Shown piece by piece: positions 27,205 to 37,378 of a stretch of 64,000 nt of DNA. A program made the translations under genes and the position numbers. The stretch is from NCBI RefSeq assembly GCF_016427505.1, contig NZ_JAELXS010000008.1, positions 164,044 through 228,043 of the forward strand, read 5' to 3'. The notes beneath the pieces are model-generated. The model saw only the letters and a program-made list of their open reading frames with translations, was not told where the DNA came from and made no database searches. Positions within the stretch are counted from its first letter, which is position 1. Each line of letters starts with the position of its first letter. This DNA is from Sphingomonas mollis. Its GTDB lineage: Bacteria; Pseudomonadota; Alphaproteobacteria; Sphingomonadales; Sphingomonadaceae.

Positions 27205-28106
27205 GCGAGCACCCAGCGATCGACGACCAGCGCGCCGAAGATGACGAACAGATACAGGATCGAATATTTGAACAAGGCCTTCTCCGGCTTCATCGAATCG
27301 CCATCCGCGGCGGTGGTTCGCGTCGCCACGCGGAAGGCGAGCGCCGCGAAGATCGCTGTCGTCACCGTCGCTACGCCGCCATAGATCGCCCCCGTCAGTC
27401 CCAGCGGCCAGGGCAGGACCGCAGCGAGCGCCATCGGGATGGTATACAACCCGATCTGCGTCCGCGTCACCCGCTCGCCCGCAACGACGGGTAGCATCGG
27501 CACGCCGGCATTGGCGTAATCGATCTTGACGAACAGCGCGAGCGCCCAGAAATGTGGTGGTGTCCACAGAAATACCAGCATGAACAGCAGGAAGGGGAGC
27601 AGCGCGACCTGTCCCGTCGCCGCCGCCCAGCCGATCAACGGCGGAAAAGCACCCGCCGCGCCGCCAATGACGATGTTCTGCGGCGTCCGCCGCTTCAGCC
27701 AGACGGTATAGACAAGGACGTAGAACAGGATCGACACGAGGAGGATCGCGGCGGCGGCGATGTTCACCGCCAGCCCCATCAGCAGAACAGAGAAGGCGGA
27801 CAAGCCGACGCCAAAATGCAACGCCGCCTGCCGGTCCATGCGCCCCGCCGGCAGCGGGCGCCTCTGCGTGCGGCGCATCACCGCGTCGATATCGGCCTCG
27901 TACCACTGGTTCAGCGCACCCGCGGCACCGGCGCCGAGCGCGATGCACAGGATGGCGGTGAAGCCGATCACCGGATGCACTGTGCCCGGCGCGGCGAGCA
28001 TGCCGCACAGGCCGGTGAAGACGACGAGCGTCATCACCCGCGGCTTGGTCAGCGCCAGGAAATCACGCCAGTCGGCCGGCGGTAGCAGGGGGGCGGCAAT
28101 GGTCAT
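27201..28106 (-). CDS. ctaB: Protoheme IX farnesyltransferase (heme o synthase)
   Basis: A 301-residue UbiA-superfamily membrane prenyltransferase. The polyprenyl/Mg-binding motif is [21 protein letters not shown] and the second Asp-containing loop is [17 protein letters not shown]. It makes heme o, the precursor of heme a for the aa3 oxidase. The start [10 protein letters not shown] at 28106 is taken as the first credible methionine; the open frame upstream is rich in Arg/Pro and unlike coding sequence. Confidence 0.96.
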   Translation of the reverse strand: MTIAAPLLPPADWRDFLALTKPRVMTLVVFTGLCGMLAAPGTVHPVIGFTAILCIALGAGAAGALNQWYEADIDAVMRRTQRRPLPAGRMDRQAALHFGVGLSAFSVLLMGLAVNIAAAAILLVSILFYVLVYTVWLKRRTPQNIVIGGAAGAFPPLIGWAAATGQVALLPFLLFMLVFLWTPPHFWALALFVKIDYANAGVPMLPVVAGERVTRTQIGLYTIPMALAAVLPWPLGLTGAIYGGVATVTTAIFAALAFRVATRTTAADGDSMKPEKALFKYSILYLFVIFGALVVDRWVLA

Positions 28107-28173
28107 ATCAGGGACCGGCCTATACGCCGACGCGCGGGCCATGGACAGTCGAACTTGCGGTACGGCCGACAGG

Positions 28174-29067
28174 TCAGGCGGCGATCTCGGCGGGGCCGCG
28201 CCGGCGTTGCCATGTCGGCAGCACCAGATGCTCGATGAACGCAATCAGTTCGGTGCGGCGGCGTGGTTCCTCGGCCACCTGTGCGTCGATGCCGAGGCGC
28301 CACCAGAGTGCGTGGTCGTCAGGCGCGTCGTGCAGGGCGTCAAAGAGGGCAGCCTGTGCTTCGACGTCGTCACCGTCGCGCGCCAGTCCGTCCTCGATCA
28401 GGCCGTCCGCCTGCCGACGCAGCGCCGCGCCGATTTCGCCGGGGGCCAGTTCGGGGTGATATTGCACGCCCCAGAAGATGCCTTCTTCGCCATGACGAAT
28501 CTCGACCGCCTGCACGCGAACGGCGGCATTGCCGGCGAGCAATGTCGCGCCTTCGGGCAAGGTTTCGACCTCGTCGCCGTGGATCGCGGGGGCGTCCCAT
28601 ACCGCCGGGCGGGCGGCAAGCATCGGGTGGTTGCGGCCGGCGGGGGTGGCGGTCAGGCGTCGGGCGAGGCCGGCTTCCTGCCGATGCGGCATCTTGCGTA
28701 CAGTACCGCCCGCCGCCGCGACCGCGACCTGCAAGCCGGCGCAGGAGCCGAACGCGGGGGTGCCGCTGGCGTAGACGGCGCGCATGAAGTCCAGCTGCCG
28801 GCGGGTTTCGGGCTGGTCTTCCCAGACTTGGATGGGCGATCCCGACAGGAACACCGCATCATAACCGGCGAGCGTGTCGGGCCGCATCGGGGCGTGATCG
28901 GCGTCGGAGGGCGTGACGCGATCGATCGTGCAGCCGGGCATCAGTTGCACCAGCGTGGCCGCATAGCTTTCGCCCGCGCTGCGACCGGCGCTGGCGCGGC
29001 GTTCCTCGCGTTCCTGAGGGGTTTCGCTTTCGACGACGAGGAGGCGGAGGGGATTGGAAGTCGGCAT
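28174..29067 (-). CDS. Class I glutamine amidotransferase-like protein
   Basis: A 297-residue protein with a GMP-synthase-like glutaminase domain: the nucleophile Cys in [11 protein letters not shown], and His/Glu of the triad in GVQYHPEL. The conserved NHPML and [13 protein letters not shown] segments are typical of stand-alone GATase1 proteins. No synthetase partner is adjacent. The C-terminal 70 residues ([10 protein letters not shown] onward) are family-specific. It lies between ctaD and ctaB and is probably transcribed separately, since a terminator follows ctaD. Confidence 0.87.
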   Translation of the reverse strand: MPTSNPLRLLVVESETPQEREERRASAGRSAGESYAATLVQLMPGCTIDRVTPSDADHAPMRPDTLAGYDAVFLSGSPIQVWEDQPETRRQLDFMRAVYASGTPAFGSCAGLQVAVAAAGGTVRKMPHRQEAGLARRLTATPAGRNHPMLAARPAVWDAPAIHGDEVETLPEGATLLAGNAAVRVQAVEIRHGEEGIFWGVQYHPELAPGEIGAALRRQADGLIEDGLARDGDDVEAQAALFDALHDAPDDHALWWRLGIDAQVAEEPRRRTELIAFIEHLVLPTWQRRRGPAEIAA

Positions 29068-29134
29068 GATGGGGATAACGTGCCGGGGGTGCCGATGGTG
29101 CATTAGTCGGTGTAAAATGTTGATGGAGAAACGA

Positions 29135-29163
29135 AAACGCCCCGGTTTTTGGCCGGGGCGTTT
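29135..29163 (-). terminator. Rho-independent terminator after ctaD
   Basis: The 11-bp stem aaacgccccgg (29135-29145) and ccggggcgttt (29153-29163) encloses a 7-nt loop. Read on the minus strand it is followed by a U-rich run (gttttcgtttct). It would end transcripts arriving from ctaC-ctaD. Confidence 0.75.
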
Positions 29164-29177
29164 CGGTTGTCGGGCCG

Positions 29178-29290
29178 GACACGGGAGTGAATCCCGTGTC
29201 GTCGATCGTGGCTTTGCCACGTCGGCCGTAAGCGCGTGTGCGGCAATGCCGCACCGGCGTGGAGCACTTGCTCCACACCTCACGCGCTTA
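29178..29290. repeat. Branched hairpin array overlapping the ctaD stop
   Basis: Four hairpins stand in a row: gacacggga/tcccgtgtc (29178-29200), cgtggc/gccacg (29207-29221), gtgcggc/gccgcac (29238-29254) and gtggagc/gctccac (29259-29276). The last two are enclosed by an exact 10-bp inverted repeat, taagcgcgtg (29229-29238) and cacgcgctta (29281-29290), whose right arm contains the ctaD stop codon. It looks like a composite REP-type element or a structured 3' UTR. Confidence 0.7.
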
Positions 29291-30958
29291 GTCAATGCGC
29301 GGCAGGGTTTCGAACTGGTGGTACGGCGGCGGGCTGGAGATCGTCCATTCCAGCGTCGTCGCACCTTCGCCCCAGGGATTGTCGGCAGCTTTCTTGCCGG
29401 CGACCAGCGACCAGAACAGGTTGACGAAGAAGATCGCCATGCCCGCAGCCATGATCATGTAGCCGACCGTCGCGACCGTGTTCCAATGCGCATAGGCGTC
29501 CGGATAATCCGGATAGCGGCGCGGCATGCCCTGCAGCCCGAGGAAGTGCATCGGGAAGAACATCACGTTCACGCCAATGAAGAACACCCAGAAGTGAAGC
29601 TGGCCGAGCAGCTCGTTGTACATCCGCCCCGACATCTTCGGGAACCAGTAGTAGAAGCCCGCGAACAGCGAGAACACCGCGCCCAGCGACAGGACGTAGT
29701 GGAAGTGAGCGACGACGTAATAGGTGTCCTGCATGTAATCGTCGATGCCGCCATTGGCGAGCACGACGCCGGTGACGCCGCCGACCGTGAACATGAAGAT
29801 GAAGCCGATCGCCCAGACCATCGGCGTCGGGAAGCGCATCGATCCGCCCCACATCGTCGCGATCCACGAGAAGATCTTGATGCCGGTCGGCACCGCGATC
29901 ACCATCGTCGCGGCGGTGAAGTACATCTTGGTGTTCACCGACAGGCCGGTCGTGAACATGTGGTGCGCCCACACGACGAAGCCGACAACGCCGATCGCGA
30001 CCATGGCGTATGCCATGCCGAGATAGCCGAAGACGGGCTTGCGGCTGAACGTGGCGATGATCTGGCTGACGATGCCGAAGCCCGGCAGGATCATGATGTA
30101 CACTTCGGGATGGCCGAAGAACCAGAACAGATGCTGGTACAGCACCGGATCACCGCCGCCGGCCGGATCGAAGAACGTCGTGCCGAAGTTACGGTCGGTC
30201 AGCAGCATCGTGATCGCCGCCGCCAACACCGGCAGCGCCAGCAGCAGCAGGAACGCGGTGACCAGCATCGACCACACGAACAGCGGCATCTTGTGCAGCG
30301 TCATGCCCGGCGCGCGCATGTTGAAGATCGTGGTGATGAAGTTGATCGCGCCGAGGATCGAGGACGCACCGGCGAGGTGCAGCGACAGGATCGCCATGTC
30401 GGTCGATGGCCCCGGCTCACCATAGGTCGAGAGCGGAGCGTACAGCGTCCAGCCATTGCCCGCGCCGCCGAAGAAGGGCGAGGCGAGGAGCAGCGTGAAG
30501 GCCGGGATCAGCAGCCAGAACGATACGTTGTTCATGCGCGGGAACGCCATGTCCGGCGCGCCGATCATGATCGGCACGAACCAGTTGCCGAACCCGCCGA
30601 CCATCGCCGGCATCACCATGAAGAACACCATGATGAGGCCGTGCGCGGTGATGAGGACGTTCCACAGATGCAGCGACTGGTCGAGACTCTGTGGTCCGCC
30701 ATGCAGCATCGATGCCCAGGTCCCCAGATACTGGATGCCGGGATGCGCCAGTTCGGCGCGCATCAGGCCCGAGATCGAACCCCCGATGATCCCCGCGACG
30801 ATCGCGAAGATCAGGTAGAGGGTGCCGATGTCCTTGTGGTTGGTGGACATGAACCAGCGCGCGAAGAAACCCGGCTTGTGATCGGCATCGTGATGATGCG
30901 CCTCATGGCCGTGGTCGTGCGCCTGGAACGCGGACGGATGGAGAGCGGTGTCGGTCAT
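29288..30958 (-). CDS. ctaD: Cytochrome c oxidase subunit I
   Basis: The 556-residue heme-copper oxidase catalytic subunit with 12 helices. The heme a ligand lies in [23 protein letters not shown], the CuB/Tyr cross-link region in [17 protein letters not shown], CuB ligands in [10 protein letters not shown], and the heme a3 ligand region in [12 protein letters not shown]. The presence of the PEVYI Glu marks an A-type oxidase. It begins 1 bp after the ctaC stop, so the pair is one operon. The stop codon sits within a hairpin array. Confidence 0.98.
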   Translation of the reverse strand: MTDTALHPSAFQAHDHGHEAHHHDADHKPGFFARWFMSTNHKDIGTLYLIFAIVAGIIGGSISGLMRAELAHPGIQYLGTWASMLHGGPQSLDQSLHLWNVLITAHGLIMVFFMVMPAMVGGFGNWFVPIMIGAPDMAFPRMNNVSFWLLIPAFTLLLASPFFGGAGNGWTLYAPLSTYGEPGPSTDMAILSLHLAGASSILGAINFITTIFNMRAPGMTLHKMPLFVWSMLVTAFLLLLALPVLAAAITMLLTDRNFGTTFFDPAGGGDPVLYQHLFWFFGHPEVYIMILPGFGIVSQIIATFSRKPVFGYLGMAYAMVAIGVVGFVVWAHHMFTTGLSVNTKMYFTAATMVIAVPTGIKIFSWIATMWGGSMRFPTPMVWAIGFIFMFTVGGVTGVVLANGGIDDYMQDTYYVVAHFHYVLSLGAVFSLFAGFYYWFPKMSGRMYNELLGQLHFWVFFIGVNVMFFPMHFLGLQGMPRRYPDYPDAYAHWNTVATVGYMIMAAGMAIFFVNLFWSLVAGKKAADNPWGEGATTLEWTISSPPPYHQFETLPRID

Positions 30959-30959
30959 C

Positions 30960-32114
30960 TTACTGTCCAGCGTTGCCCGTGGCGGGGTTGTTGGTGGCGC
31001 CCTGCGGCGCAGTCGGCGCGGCGGTGGTGACGTTTTCGGTCGGGCCGGTCACGGCGTCGGTGGCGTTGGCGGTCGTCGCCTCGGCCGCCGATCCGTCGGC
31101 ACCCGGCTGCGGAATGACCTTGTTCGACGCCTGGCCGCGGGCCGGCATCGTGCCGCCCTTGGCCGCGATCCATGCCGCGAACTGGGCGGGCGTCACCGCC
31201 TCGACCGCGATCGGCATATAGGCGTGGCGAGCGCCGCACAGTTCCGAACACTGGCCGAAATAGACGCCCGGCTTCTCGATGGTGAAGCTGGTCTCGTTCA
31301 AGCGGCCGGGGATCGCGTCGAGCTTGATCCAGAAGGCGGGGACCGCCCAGCTGTGAATCACGTCGTTCGATGTGGTAATGAGCCGGATCGGCACACCCAC
31401 CGGCAGCACAATGCGGTTGTCGGTCGCCAGCAGGCGAGGGCCGTCGGCATCGGTGCGGGTACGCTCGCCGGCGGCGGCCTCACCCTTTTCCTTCAGCAGG
31501 TTGGCGGTGATCTCGAACCCGCCATGGTCGGGATATTGATAGGTCCAGTACCACTGGTTGCCGATCGCCTTAAGCGTCACGGCGCCAGCGGGCGCGGGCT
31601 TGAACTGCGCCTGCAACAGCCCGATCGACGGGACCGCGATCAGCACCAGCGCCAGTACCGGGAGCAGCGTCCACAGCACCTCGATCGTGGTGTTGTGGCT
31701 GGTCTTCGACGGCACCGGGTTCGCAGCCGCGCGATAGCGGAAGACGACCCAGCCGAGCAGCGCCAGCACGAACAGCGAGATCGCCGTGATGACCGGGAAC
31801 AGCACGATGTTGTGCATCCAGTGCGCGAATTCGCCGTTGCGCGTCACCTGCGGCTGGAGGCCGTATACGCCGTTCACAGGTTGCCCGATGCCGGCCTTGA
31901 TCTCGCCACCCGGCGCGCCGTCGCGGGCCAGCAGCGGGCTGGCGGGGGCGGCGGGCGGCGTGGCGGCGGCGGTGGTCGGTGCTACGTTGGAGACGCCCGC
32001 GGGGGCAGAGGCAGCCTGCGGCACCGGTGCCGCGGCATGGCCGGCGATGCTGCCCAGACCCGCCATGGCGAGTCCGGCGGCGATCGCGATTCGTTTCAAC
32101 CCCTTGATCGACAT
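30960..32114 (-). CDS. ctaC: Cytochrome c oxidase subunit II
   Basis: A 384-residue protein: signal peptide (residues 1-28), Ala/Pro-rich linker, two transmembrane helices ([20 protein letters not shown] and [21 protein letters not shown]), then a cupredoxin domain with the CuA site [14 protein letters not shown]. The C-terminal 60 residues after [10 protein letters not shown] are low-complexity Ala/Thr/Asn-rich and of no known role. No cytochrome c domain is fused. It is the first gene of the ctaC-ctaD unit, with its promoter in the 216-bp divergent gap to pyrE. Confidence 0.97.
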   Translation of the reverse strand: MSIKGLKRIAIAAGLAMAGLGSIAGHAAAPVPQAASAPAGVSNVAPTTAAATPPAAPASPLLARDGAPGGEIKAGIGQPVNGVYGLQPQVTRNGEFAHWMHNIVLFPVITAISLFVLALLGWVVFRYRAAANPVPSKTSHNTTIEVLWTLLPVLALVLIAVPSIGLLQAQFKPAPAGAVTLKAIGNQWYWTYQYPDHGGFEITANLLKEKGEAAAGERTRTDADGPRLLATDNRIVLPVGVPIRLITTSNDVIHSWAVPAFWIKLDAIPGRLNETSFTIEKPGVYFGQCSELCGARHAYMPIAVEAVTPAQFAAWIAAKGGTMPARGQASNKVIPQPGADGSAAEATTANATDAVTGPTENVTTAAPTAPQGATNNPATGNAGQ

Positions 32115-32330
32115 CTCTCTTCGTTACCCCGTTGCTCGATTGATGGCCCGTGGCACGACCGGGCAGACAGAAATGGGTTTGTCCCAAGCCTGTTTGGGAA
32201 CGACCTATAGGGCGGGGGTGCCGCCGCCTCAAGCGCTCGTGACGGAAATCGGCGTGAACGTTGCTTTGCGTTGCCTGGCGTGGCGCGCGGCTCTATCCGC
32301 ACGACCGATACTGGCCCTATGGGAGCGACC

Positions 32331-32915
32331 ATGACCGACGACGATGTGCTGGCCGAATTCCGCGCGGCGGAGGCCCTGCTGGAGGGGCATTTCATCCTGT
32401 CGTCCGGCCTGCGTTCGTCCCGCTATCTGCAGTGCGCGCGGGTGCTGATGGACCCGCGTCGCGGCGCCCGGTTGTGCGAAGCGCTGGTCGAACGCCTGCC
32501 CGCCGATGTCCGCAGCGGCATCACCGCCGTCGTCGCGCCGGCGATGGGCGGCGTGATCGCAGGGCACGAGATGGCGCGGGCGCTGGGCGTCGAGGCGATG
32601 TTCCTCGAACGGCCCGAGGGAACCTTCGAGCTTCGTCGCGGCTTCCGCCTCGATCCCGGTCAGCGGGTGTTGATGATGGAGGATGTGGTGACGACCGGGC
32701 TTTCCTCACGCGAGGCGATCGCGGCGATCGCGCGTGCCGGCGGCGAGACGGTGGCGGCGGCGTCGCTGGTCGATCGCTCGAACGGCACGGCCGATCTGGG
32801 CGTACCGTTCTTCCCGCTGATCCGCCTCGACGTACCGAGCTATGCCGCCGACGCGCTGCCGCCCGAACTCGCCGCCATTCCCGCGATCAAGCCGGGCAGC
32901 CGGGCCGCCGCATGA
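32331..32915 (+). CDS. pyrE: Orotate phosphoribosyltransferase
   Basis: A 194-residue enzyme of pyrimidine synthesis joining orotate and PRPP. The PRPP-binding motif is [14 protein letters not shown], and [15 protein letters not shown] and [14 protein letters not shown] are conserved. The ATG at 32331 ([10 protein letters not shown]) is preferred to an upstream in-frame ATG because the family starts here. It heads a chain of genes joined by 4-bp overlaps. Confidence 0.96.
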   Translation: MTDDDVLAEFRAAEALLEGHFILSSGLRSSRYLQCARVLMDPRRGARLCEALVERLPADVRSGITAVVAPAMGGVIAGHEMARALGVEAMFLERPEGTFELRRGFRLDPGQRVLMMEDVVTTGLSSREAIAAIARAGGETVAAASLVDRSNGTADLGVPFFPLIRLDVPSYAADALPPELAAIPAIKPGSRAAA

Positions 32916-33985
32916 AGCGTCTGCTGGCCGCCCTGATGCTGCTCGCCGCGCCCGCCGTGGCCCAGACCGGGGCGGCGGGCGATGTCGCGCGGGCGGACGC
33001 GGCGGCCAAGGCGCGGATCGATGCGGCGGTGCCGGCGTCGGGTTTTGTCGGCGTCTATACCGTCTATCAGGGACCGCGCCGGATCACCGGCGGCAGCGTC
33101 GGGGTGGCGGCGGTCGGCCAGCCGGGTGGTTTCGCGGCGGAATCGGTGTGGCCTTGGGCGTCGGTGACCAAGCAGGTGGTGGCGACGATGGTGATGCAGG
33201 AGGTCGACAAGGGCCACCTGTCGCTGGACGTGCCGGCTGGTCGTTACCTGCCCGCGCTGGGTGCGTCGGCGCCGACGCTGCGCCAGTTGCTTCGGCATCG
33301 CGCCGGACTGCGCAATCCCGACGACAGCGTGAAGGATGCGAACGGACAGCCGGGTTTCTATACGACGGGCGAGACCGGACTGGGCTGGTGTCTGAGAGGA
33401 CGCGGAGCGGTCGGGGGGCAGTGGCGATATAATAATTGCGATTATATCGTGCTGGGAGCGATCTTGGAACGGACGACGCGTACGGCATTGCCGGCCTTGT
33501 TCGCGCAGCGGATCGCCGCTCCGCTCGGGCTGACCGCGCATTTTGCGACGGCGGCACCCGCCGATGTCGATGAAGCATGGAACGGTGGTCCCGATGCGGC
33601 GGAGCGTGCGACGCTGGTCCGTTATGGGGCGGCCGGTGGGCTGGTCGGCACCGCTGGTGATATGGCGACGTTCGACCGGGCGTTGCTGTCGGGATCGCTG
33701 CTGAGCCGGTCCGCGCTGGCGACGATGTGGGCGGGCGATCCCGCGCTCGGCCACATGGCGCTGGGCCAATGGGCGTTCACCACGCCGTTGAGCGGCTGTG
33801 CCGCGCCCGTCCGCATCGTCGAGCGGCGAGGCGCGATCGGGCGGTTTCAGGTGCGCAACCTCATCCTGCCCGATCAGGGGCTGACGATCGTCCTGTTGAC
33901 CAATCGCGGCGATTTCGATTTCGGCGAAATCTGGCAGGGCAAGGGCCCCAGCCATGCCATCCTTTCTTCGGCGACCTGCGCATGA
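32912..33985 (+). CDS. Secreted serine hydrolase (beta-lactamase/class C family)
   Basis: A 357-residue protein with a Sec signal peptide (cleavage likely after AVAQ). The class C-type motifs are WASVTKQ (SxxK, with the nucleophile Ser) and YNNCDY (YxN). The HKxG motif is replaced by a weaker ERRGAIGRF segment, so it is more likely an esterase or D-alanyl peptidase than a beta-lactamase. Its ATG overlaps the pyrE stop and its stop overlaps the pdxJ ATG, so it sits fully embedded in a housekeeping operon. Confidence 0.85.
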   Translation: MKRLLAALMLLAAPAVAQTGAAGDVARADAAAKARIDAAVPASGFVGVYTVYQGPRRITGGSVGVAAVGQPGGFAAESVWPWASVTKQVVATMVMQEVDKGHLSLDVPAGRYLPALGASAPTLRQLLRHRAGLRNPDDSVKDANGQPGFYTTGETGLGWCLRGRGAVGGQWRYNNCDYIVLGAILERTTRTALPALFAQRIAAPLGLTAHFATAAPADVDEAWNGGPDAAERATLVRYGAAGGLVGTAGDMATFDRALLSGSLLSRSALATMWAGDPALGHMALGQWAFTTPLSGCAAPVRIVERRGAIGRFQVRNLILPDQGLTIVLLTNRGDFDFGEIWQGKGPSHAILSSATCA

Positions 33986-34713
33986 ACCATCCTATTCGTC
34001 TCGGCGTGAACATCGATCATGTCGCCACCGTCCGCAATGCGCGGGGGGCGGGCTATCCTGATCCGGTGCGCGCTGCACTAATGGCGGCGGATGCGGGGGC
34101 GGATGGCATCACCGCGCATCTGCGCGAGGATCGCCGGCACATCACCGATGACGACATCGCCCGGCTGGCGGCCGAACTCACGATCCCGCTTAATCTGGAA
34201 ATGGCGGCGACGGACGAGATGCTGGCGATCGCGCTGCGCCACCGGCCGCACGCGGCGTGCATCGTGCCGGAGAAGCGCGAGGAGCGGACCACCGAGGGCG
34301 GCATCGACGCGGCCGGCCAGCATAACCGCCTCGCGCCGTTGGTCGGCGAACTGGCGGCGGCGCATATCCGGGTGTCGCTGTTCATCGAACCCGACGCGCG
34401 CCAGATCGAGGCGGCGATCCGGCTGGGCGTGCCGGTGGTGGAGCTTCACACCGGCCGTTATGCCGAACTGGACGGAGAGGCACGGACCGATGAGCTGCGC
34501 CGGCTGTCCGATGCGGCGGCGCTGGCGGCGAAGAACGGAATCGAGGTTCATGCCGGGCATGGCCTGACCTATGACAATGTCGGGCCGATCGCGGCCATTC
34601 CGCAGGTGCGCGAGTTGAACATCGGCCATTTCCTGATCGGCGAGGCGCTGTTCCTGGGGCTGGACGAGAGCGTGCGGCGGATGCGGGCGGAGATGGATGC
34701 GGCGCGTGGTTGA
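33982..34713 (+). CDS. pdxJ: Pyridoxine 5'-phosphate synthase
   Basis: A 243-residue TIM-barrel enzyme that condenses deoxyxylulose 5-phosphate with the PdxA product. It has [16 protein letters not shown] at the N-terminus, [14 protein letters not shown], the [15 protein letters not shown] catalytic stretch (Glu in PEKR) and [10 protein letters not shown]. It is followed by acpS, as in most proteobacteria. Confidence 0.97.
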   Translation: MNHPIRLGVNIDHVATVRNARGAGYPDPVRAALMAADAGADGITAHLREDRRHITDDDIARLAAELTIPLNLEMAATDEMLAIALRHRPHAACIVPEKREERTTEGGIDAAGQHNRLAPLVGELAAAHIRVSLFIEPDARQIEAAIRLGVPVVELHTGRYAELDGEARTDELRRLSDAAALAAKNGIEVHAGHGLTYDNVGPIAAIPQVRELNIGHFLIGEALFLGLDESVRRMRAEMDAARG

Positions 34714-34748
34714 TGCTGCATCCTCTTCGGTGCGAGGGTGACCGGTCG

Positions 34749-35159
34749 GTGATCATCGGGCTGGGATCGGACCTTTGTAATATCGAGCGTATTCAGGCGT
34801 CGCTCGACCGGTTCGGCGCGCGGTTCGAGGGCCGGGTCTTCACCGAGGTCGAACTGGCCCGCGCCGCCCGCCGCCCCTTCACGCGCGCCGGCACGCTCGC
34901 CAAGCGGTTCGCGGCCAAGGAGGCGTTTTCGAAGGCGGTCGGCACCGGATTCCGGGCGGGCGTGTTCATGAAGGACATCGGCGTCGTCAACGCCCCTTCC
35001 GGCGCACCGACGCTGGCGCTGACCGGTGGCGCGCAGGCAAGGCTTGACGCCATGATCCCGCATGGCATGGCGGCGCGTATACATTTGACCATGACCGACG
35101 ATCATCCCTGGGCGCAGGCCTTTGTGATCATCGAGGCGATACCGGACCCTGCCACATGA
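34749..35159 (+). CDS. acpS: Holo-[acyl-carrier-protein] synthase
   Basis: A 136-residue enzyme that transfers phosphopantetheine to ACP. The Mg-binding Asp is in [14 protein letters not shown] and the second block is [16 protein letters not shown]. The GTG at 34749 is chosen as start because the family begins MIIGIGxD and a gagg lies about 10 bp upstream; an ATG at 34713, overlapping the pdxJ stop, would add twelve residues and cannot be excluded. Its stop overlaps the lepB start. Confidence 0.93.
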   Translation: MIIGLGSDLCNIERIQASLDRFGARFEGRVFTEVELARAARRPFTRAGTLAKRFAAKEAFSKAVGTGFRAGVFMKDIGVVNAPSGAPTLALTGGAQARLDAMIPHGMAARIHLTMTDDHPWAQAFVIIEAIPDPAT

Positions 35160-36124
35160 AGGACGCGCTGTTGAACGGCAATCAGGGCCCGCAGGCCAGC
35201 CCCGGCGAATGCACACCGCCCGAGACGGTCAAAGGCCAGCGCGACGTGAAGCGCTCCGGCACCGACTGGTGGGCTGAGGTGAAGGGCATCTTCTGGTTGA
35301 TCCTGATCGTGCTCGGTTTCCATAGCTTCATCGCCAAGCCGTTCTACATCCCGTCCGAATCGATGCTGCCGGGCCTGCAGGTCGGCGATCGGCTGGTGGT
35401 GTCGAAGTTCGCCTATGGCTGGTCGTTCGTATCGCCGACCATTCCCGATCCGATCTCCATCTTCCGCGGCGCGGTGCTGCGGCAACCGGTCGACAGCTGG
35501 AGCGCGCAGTTGCCGTTCATTAAGGGGCGGCTGTTCGGATCGCTGCCGACGCGCGGCGATGTCGTGATCGTGACGCCGCCGGGGACGCACACCGATTATA
35601 TCAAGCGGGTCATCGGGTTGCCGGGTGACCGACTGGAAGTGCGGGACGGCGTCGTCATCCTGAACGGGCAGGCGGTTCGTCGCGGCCGCGTGCATGACAC
35701 GCTGATCCCGGTCGATACCAACACGCCCTGTTCGGAAACCGATTATCCCGGCGCGCGCGAAACGCTGGGATCGGGCAAGATCGTCTGCCGCCTGCCGACG
35801 ATTACCGAGACGCTGCCCAATGGCCGTCATTACGACACGATCGAACTCGGCTGGAGTCCCGGTGACGATTACGGCCCGATCACCATTCCCGCCGACCATG
35901 TCTTTCTGATGGGCGACAATCGCGATCGCTCTGCCGACAGCCGGTATTCGCTGGTCGAACAGGGGCTGGGCGGGCCGGTGCCATACGAGAATTTGGGTGG
36001 CCGCGCCGAATTCGTGACGTTCAGCCTGGATGGCGACGCGTCGCTCAATCCGCTGACCTGGTGGGGGTCGTTGCGCTCAGGCCGAGCGGGCACTTCGCTG
36101 CATCCGGCCGAGTCGGAGAAGTGA
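35156..36124 (+). CDS. lepB: Signal peptidase I
   Basis: A 322-residue inner-membrane peptidase that releases Sec substrates. It has one helix ([16 protein letters not shown]), the nucleophile Ser in PSESMLPGL, the general-base Lys in [16 protein letters not shown] and the [11 protein letters not shown] box. An insertion before the catalytic Lys (about residues 90-130, [14 protein letters not shown] onward) and one around the Cys pair near residues 190-210 are typical of alphaproteobacterial enzymes. The start overlaps acpS by 4 bp. Confidence 0.95.
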   Translation: MKDALLNGNQGPQASPGECTPPETVKGQRDVKRSGTDWWAEVKGIFWLILIVLGFHSFIAKPFYIPSESMLPGLQVGDRLVVSKFAYGWSFVSPTIPDPISIFRGAVLRQPVDSWSAQLPFIKGRLFGSLPTRGDVVIVTPPGTHTDYIKRVIGLPGDRLEVRDGVVILNGQAVRRGRVHDTLIPVDTNTPCSETDYPGARETLGSGKIVCRLPTITETLPNGRHYDTIELGWSPGDDYGPITIPADHVFLMGDNRDRSADSRYSLVEQGLGGPVPYENLGGRAEFVTFSLDGDASLNPLTWWGSLRSGRAGTSLHPAESEK

Positions 36125-37194
36125 GCGAACGCCCGTCGCCGGCCGCGGATGTCCCGGTCGAGGCGGGACCGATCGAATCGCGCGACCCGTTCGTCGGGAA
36201 AGAGGTGAAGCGCGCGGCGGTCTGGCTGGGGATGGCGGGGGGCATCGCCCTGGTCGTTCTGCTGATCCAGCCGCTGCTCATCATCTTTGCCGGGCTGGTG
36301 TTCGCGGCGTTGCTGGATGGCGGCGTGCGCCTGCTAGGGCGGGTGTTGCCGATCGGGCGTGGCTGGCGATTGCTGATCGTCGTGCTGCTGACGGTCGCGT
36401 TCCTGTTCGGCACCTTCTACCTGACGGGCGTTCAGGTGGCCGAACAGGTCACGCAGTTGCGCTCCACGCTGGAAACGCAGGCGAACCGCTTCACCAGCTG
36501 GCTGAGCGGTCAGGGGCTGATGCCCGGAGCGTCGGACGTCAACGGCATCGTCAGACAGGCGCTGGGATCGGTCGGGCGGATCACGTCATGGGTCGGCAGC
36601 GCGGTGGGCGCGCTGACCAGCATGTTCATGATCATGGTCATCGGCCTGTTCGTGGCGATGGACCCGACGGCGTATCGACGCGGGCTGGAATGGATGATCC
36701 CGCGCGATCAACGGGCGGAATTTTCGATCACGATCGAACGGATGGGCAATACGCTGCGCCGCCTGCTTGCCGGGCGACTGCTGGGCATGGCGGCGGAGGG
36801 CGTCATCACCTGGTTCGCGCTGATGATCGGCGGCGTGCCGATGGCGATGATCCTGGGCATCCTGACCGGGTTGCTGGCGTTCATCCCCAATATCGGCGCG
36901 TTCATCAGCGGCGCGTTGATGATCGCGGTCGGCTTCTCGGCCGGAACGCATATCGGGTTCTGGGCGATCGGCACCTATCTGGTCGTGCAGACCTTCGACG
37001 GATATGTCCTGTTGCCGATCGTCGCCAAGAAGACCGTCGATCTGCCCCCCGCGCTGACGCTGGGCGCGCAGATCCTGATGAGCGCGTTGTTTGGCATCAT
37101 GGGGCTGGCGCTGGCCGACCCCTTCACGGCCATGGCGAAATCCGCGCTGGAGCGTCGGTCGCAGCGGAACGAGGAAAAGGACGAGGCGGCCTGA
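36121..37194 (+). CDS. AI-2E family transporter (PerM/YdiK-type permease)
   Basis: A 357-residue polytopic protein with an N-terminal helix pair (VWLGMAGGIALVVLLIQPLLIIFAGLVFAALLDGG), a soluble segment with a coiled-coil region (QLRSTLETQANRF), and a C-terminal membrane bundle that includes LGILTGLLAFIPNIGAFISGALM, the family signature. Members export or import small molecules or move Na+/H+; AI-2 export is shown for few. The start is GTG at 36121, overlapping the lepB stop (GTGA). Confidence 0.88.
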   Translation: MSERPSPAADVPVEAGPIESRDPFVGKEVKRAAVWLGMAGGIALVVLLIQPLLIIFAGLVFAALLDGGVRLLGRVLPIGRGWRLLIVVLLTVAFLFGTFYLTGVQVAEQVTQLRSTLETQANRFTSWLSGQGLMPGASDVNGIVRQALGSVGRITSWVGSAVGALTSMFMIMVIGLFVAMDPTAYRRGLEWMIPRDQRAEFSITIERMGNTLRRLLAGRLLGMAAEGVITWFALMIGGVPMAMILGILTGLLAFIPNIGAFISGALMIAVGFSAGTHIGFWAIGTYLVVQTFDGYVLLPIVAKKTVDLPPALTLGAQILMSALFGIMGLALADPFTAMAKSALERRSQRNEEKDEAA

Positions 37195-37229
37195 TCGTCC
37201 GGTCATGATGAAATTGGCTCGACCCGAAT

Positions 37230-37305
37230 CGTCGTTGCGAGCGTAGCGAAGCAATCCAGTGTCCCGCGCGCTGCCCTAGATTGCTTCACTGCGCTCGCAA
37301 CGACG
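37230..37305. repeat. Long inverted repeat (interspersed palindrome)
   Basis: Two 27-bp arms, 37230-37256 (cgtcgttgcgagcgtagc onward) and 37279-37305, pair at 25 of 27 positions around a 22-bp loop. It lies between the convergent permease and ubiG genes and could act as a bidirectional transcription stop. The sequence type (attgcttc, gcgctcgcaacgacg) is a common dispersed repeat of alphaproteobacteria. Confidence 0.85.
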
Positions 37306-37378
37306 AACATTTATCGTTCGTCATCAATGGCATCGGGTATCAGATCCGCGCAGCATGTTTCAGGCCGTCTTGAAGTCT

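Noticed and set aside
29178..29290. tRNA or known riboswitch at the ctaD end
   Set aside because: No acceptor stem, T-loop or anticodon pattern, and it lies at a 3' end rather than in a leader.
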